Positions 62,306 to 64,000 of a stretch of DNA of 64,000 nucleotides are shown piece after piece. The translations under genes and the position numbers were made by a program. The notes beneath the pieces are model-generated. The model was not told the DNA's origin. It did not search any database and was given only the letters and a program-made list of their open reading frames with translations. Within the stretch, counting starts at the first letter, position 1. Each line of letters begins with the position of its first letter. Origin of the DNA: Mesorhizobium sp. YC-39 (GTDB lineage: Bacteria > Pseudomonadota > Alphaproteobacteria > Rhizobiales > Rhizobiaceae); the NCBI RefSeq assembly GCF_025753795.1, contig NZ_JAOWPS010000002.1:62001-126000 (forward strand), given 5' to 3'.

Positions 62306-63244
62306 TCAACATCTGAGCGTCAGCGCGCCTGGCAGGATCTCGAATGTCGCCGGTATGCGCCCCGGCGACTCACCGTCTATGTCGACCAGCGCGCCGTTCT
62401 TATCCACATCGCCAAGCGGTTCGACAACCACTTTCTTGCCGCGCAGGATGGTGATTGCCGGATGGTTGCGGTGCCGGCCGCCATAGAGCAGGCGGATGTC
62501 CCAGATCAGCCTCAGCTTGCCGGCCGCGCGCAGGATGACGATGTCGAACTGCCCGTCGTCCAGCTCGGCATCCGGCGCGATCATCATGCCGCCGCCGAAG
62601 AATTTTCCATTGGCCACCGCCACAAGTGCCATGCGCGCCTCGACCGGGTCGCCGTCGTCGATGGTGATCCTGACGTCCTGGAACCGGTAGCGCATGAACT
62701 CGACCACAGTGCGCCAGAAGAACAGTGCCTTGACAGATACTTTGCCCTTGCGCTTGTCGGCATTGACCGCGCGGTCGGTGGCACCTGAAAGGCCGAGGCT
62801 GGCGATGTTGATGAAATGGCGGCTGGCCAGCGCGCCGTGATCGTCGATATAGCAGATGCGACCCGCATCGACCTTGCGGGCCTTGGCCCCGGCAATGCGC
62901 CTCAGCGTCAAGTCGACTTCATCAGACAGGCCGAGCCCGCGGGCGAAATCGATACCGGTGCCGCAAGGCAAGAGACCGAGCTCGGCCGTCCGGCCGTGTT
63001 CCTGAAACGCCTGCAGCAGCCCGTCGGCCGTTTCGCTGGCCGTGCCGTCGCCGCCCGCGGCGATCACCAGCTCGAAACCACTGGCGGCGAGATCGAGCGC
63101 CAGCCTCTCGGCGTCGCCTTCGGCTTGCGTCTCGCGCAACTCGAAATCGCCGAAATGCTTTCTCAGCGAAGCACTGACCTCGGGCCAATGCTGTTTCAGC
63201 CGGCCGCCACCTGCAATCGGATTGAGCACCACCCCGACCTTCAA
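62306..63244 (-). CDS. Diacylglycerol kinase-family lipid kinase
   Basis: A 312-residue kinase of the DAGK/YegS/sphingosine-kinase type: VGVVLNPIAGGGRLKQHWPE, LVIAAGGDGTASETADGLLQ (nucleotide-binding GGDGT), LGLLPCGTGIDFARGLGLSD, the FFGGGMMIAPDAELDDGQFD metal site and a C-terminal DVDKNGALVDIDGESPGR. The usual GTANDFA motif reads GTGIDFA. The start is a TTG with GGGGGAGG upstream at 63244; the longer frame lacks a good start. The lipid substrate is unknown. Confidence 0.9.
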   Translation of the reverse strand: MKVGVVLNPIAGGGRLKQHWPEVSASLRKHFGDFELRETQAEGDAERLALDLAASGFELVIAAGGDGTASETADGLLQAFQEHGRTAELGLLPCGTGIDFARGLGLSDEVDLTLRRIAGAKARKVDAGRICYIDDHGALASRHFINIASLGLSGATDRAVNADKRKGKVSVKALFFWRTVVEFMRYRFQDVRITIDDGDPVEARMALVAVANGKFFGGGMMIAPDAELDDGQFDIVILRAAGKLRLIWDIRLLYGGRHRNHPAITILRGKKVVVEPLGDVDKNGALVDIDGESPGRIPATFEILPGALTLRC

Positions 63245-63992
63245 GCAACCTCCCCCAAAGGACATCGAGGACGCCGCGGCCCTAGAATCCTTTGCCAGCA
63301 TTGAAACCCGCGCCGGCCAGCGGAGCAAGCACCGAATGTCTGGCGATGCTCGTTCGCGGTGGATGTCCTTGCCGTGCCGGGTTCAGGGCCTGCGTCGAAA
63401 AACGCCCTGGTCGCGGAACTGGTCCCCGATAATCCCGCTATCCACAGGCTCTGGGCGGTTCCCCCAGACACTTTTCCCCCGTACATTGAACCCATCTCAG
63501 GCGGCTACCGATTGCCACGCCGAAAGGCAAAGCGAAACGGCGGATTTCCTGAGGCCCGTACGGCCCGGAACGAGAGCAGGCTTGCCTGTTTCAAGGGACG
63601 GATGCCGAGACTACGGGGCCGCGGAAAGCGTGCGAACGCCAACGGCGGACCGATGCTGCCATGAAGGACGGCAAAAACCTTCGATGGCGCGCTGGACGAA
63701 GCTCGCAAGGGTGAAGGCCGGCGTGGTCCCGAACGGACGCTGCTCTCGAGTAGCGGACTGGCAGGACCGTCAACATCAAGGCCGGCATGGCGCGACGTCT
63801 TTACGGAAGTTGCTGCCGCGACCGTGTCCTGAGCTGACAGGGAGGCGCTGGGAGAAATCCCGGCGCCGACTGTCTTTTCGGTCGGACATCCACGACCTGG
63901 CATCCCCCACAATTTTTACGGTCTTTCCGGTTGGGGCTGCAACTGACACCAAAATCAGCTAACGTTTAGCGTCACTTGGAGGGGGATACTTC
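63245..63992. other. Long intergenic region without recognised gene
   Basis: About 750 bases with no credible gene on either strand. A hairpin of the form ggcgctgggagaaatcccgg, with cgcc following, lies at about 63845, and a further short inverted repeat follows it (ccgactgtcttttcggtcgg). The plus-strand frame 63359-63664 and the minus-strand frame 63505-63912 are open but show no homology. An RNA gene is possible; I do not recognise one. Confidence 0.45.
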
Positions 63993-64000
63993 ATGACGTT
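63993..64000 (+). CDS. Start of a gene cut by the window edge
   Basis: GGAGGGGG lies eight or so bases before ATG 63993, which reads Met-Thr and runs off the window. Only the first codons are visible, so no identity can be given. Confidence 0.4.

Noticed and set aside
63550..63900. RNase P RNA, SRP RNA or tmRNA in the terminal intergenic region
   Set aside because: I compared the hairpin pattern and conserved cores I know for these RNAs and found no match.
63505..63912. Possible small gene on the minus strand
   Set aside because: Composition is that of a random GC-rich frame and no motif or ribosome binding site supports it.

Overview
The window is a high-GC chromosomal segment of an alphaproteobacterium of the order Rhizobiales, most likely Mesorhizobium or a close relative. 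This rests on recognised protein families and gene order (an LsrB/VtlR-type regulator next to trxB and an Lrp-type gene, a rhizobial-type biuret hydrolase, an aspartate aminotransferase of the rhizobial kind, extensin-like proteins, DUF1476) and on an intergenic repeat of the kind common in these genomes. No rRNA, tRNA, CRISPR array, insertion sequence or prophage was found. About 65 protein genes are supported.

Layout. 0.1-12 kb: housekeeping and small accessory genes: DUF1476, DUF899, an LprI-like secreted protein, a GNAT acetyltransferase, a lipoprotein lytic transglycosylase, ogt, cspA, a glutathione transferase, two overlapping EAL-domain genes, aspartate aminotransferase, a cupin, a membrane methyltransferase and an alpha/beta hydrolase. 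12-18.5 kb: an EF-G-like GTPase with an altered G3 motif, a non-coding stretch with a candidate small RNA, another membrane methyltransferase, lsrB, trxB and an Lrp-type regulator. 18.4-25.5 kb: a complete ADP-heptose and inner-core LPS locus made of two divergent groups, hldE-gmhA-gmhB on the minus strand and hldD-waaF-waaC on the plus strand, with a LysE exporter and an unknown gene between them. 25.5-33.7 kb: greA, a TPR protein, DUF3775, two extensin-like proteins, an LssY-domain protein, a divergent MDR dehydrogenase/LysR pair and a CNNM/CBS protein.

33.8-43 kb holds the clearest metabolic system: an eight-gene minus-strand operon with a BMP-type ABC importer (binding protein, two permeases, double ATPase), biuret hydrolase, a second isochorismatase-fold cysteine hydrolase, a cupin and allophanate hydrolase, with a divergent GntR regulator. 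The control region carries a perfect 16-bp inverted repeat that looks like a pair of operators. The likely job is uptake of biuret or a related ureide (possibly triuret) and its breakdown to ammonia and CO2.

43-52 kb is accessory in character: a fusion of a BTAD/SARP-type regulator with an alpha/beta hydrolase, a class I methyltransferase, a LacI regulator with twin perfect operators facing a two-gene MoaF-like/cupin unit, and two successive divergent HxlR regulator/oxidoreductase pairs. Two short gene fossils (the end of a quinone oxidoreductase and a piece of a CNNM/CorC gene) flank the fusion/methyltransferase block and suggest past rearrangement. 52.5-58 kb has a double glycosyltransferase, an AT-rich small partner gene and a secreted caspase-like protein with Sel1 repeats. 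58.4-62.2 kb is a translationally coupled sugar or sugar-acid catabolic operon (GMC oxidoreductase, enolase-superfamily dehydratase, HIBADH-family dehydrogenase). The window ends with a lipid kinase, about 750 bases without a recognisable gene, and the first codons of another gene.
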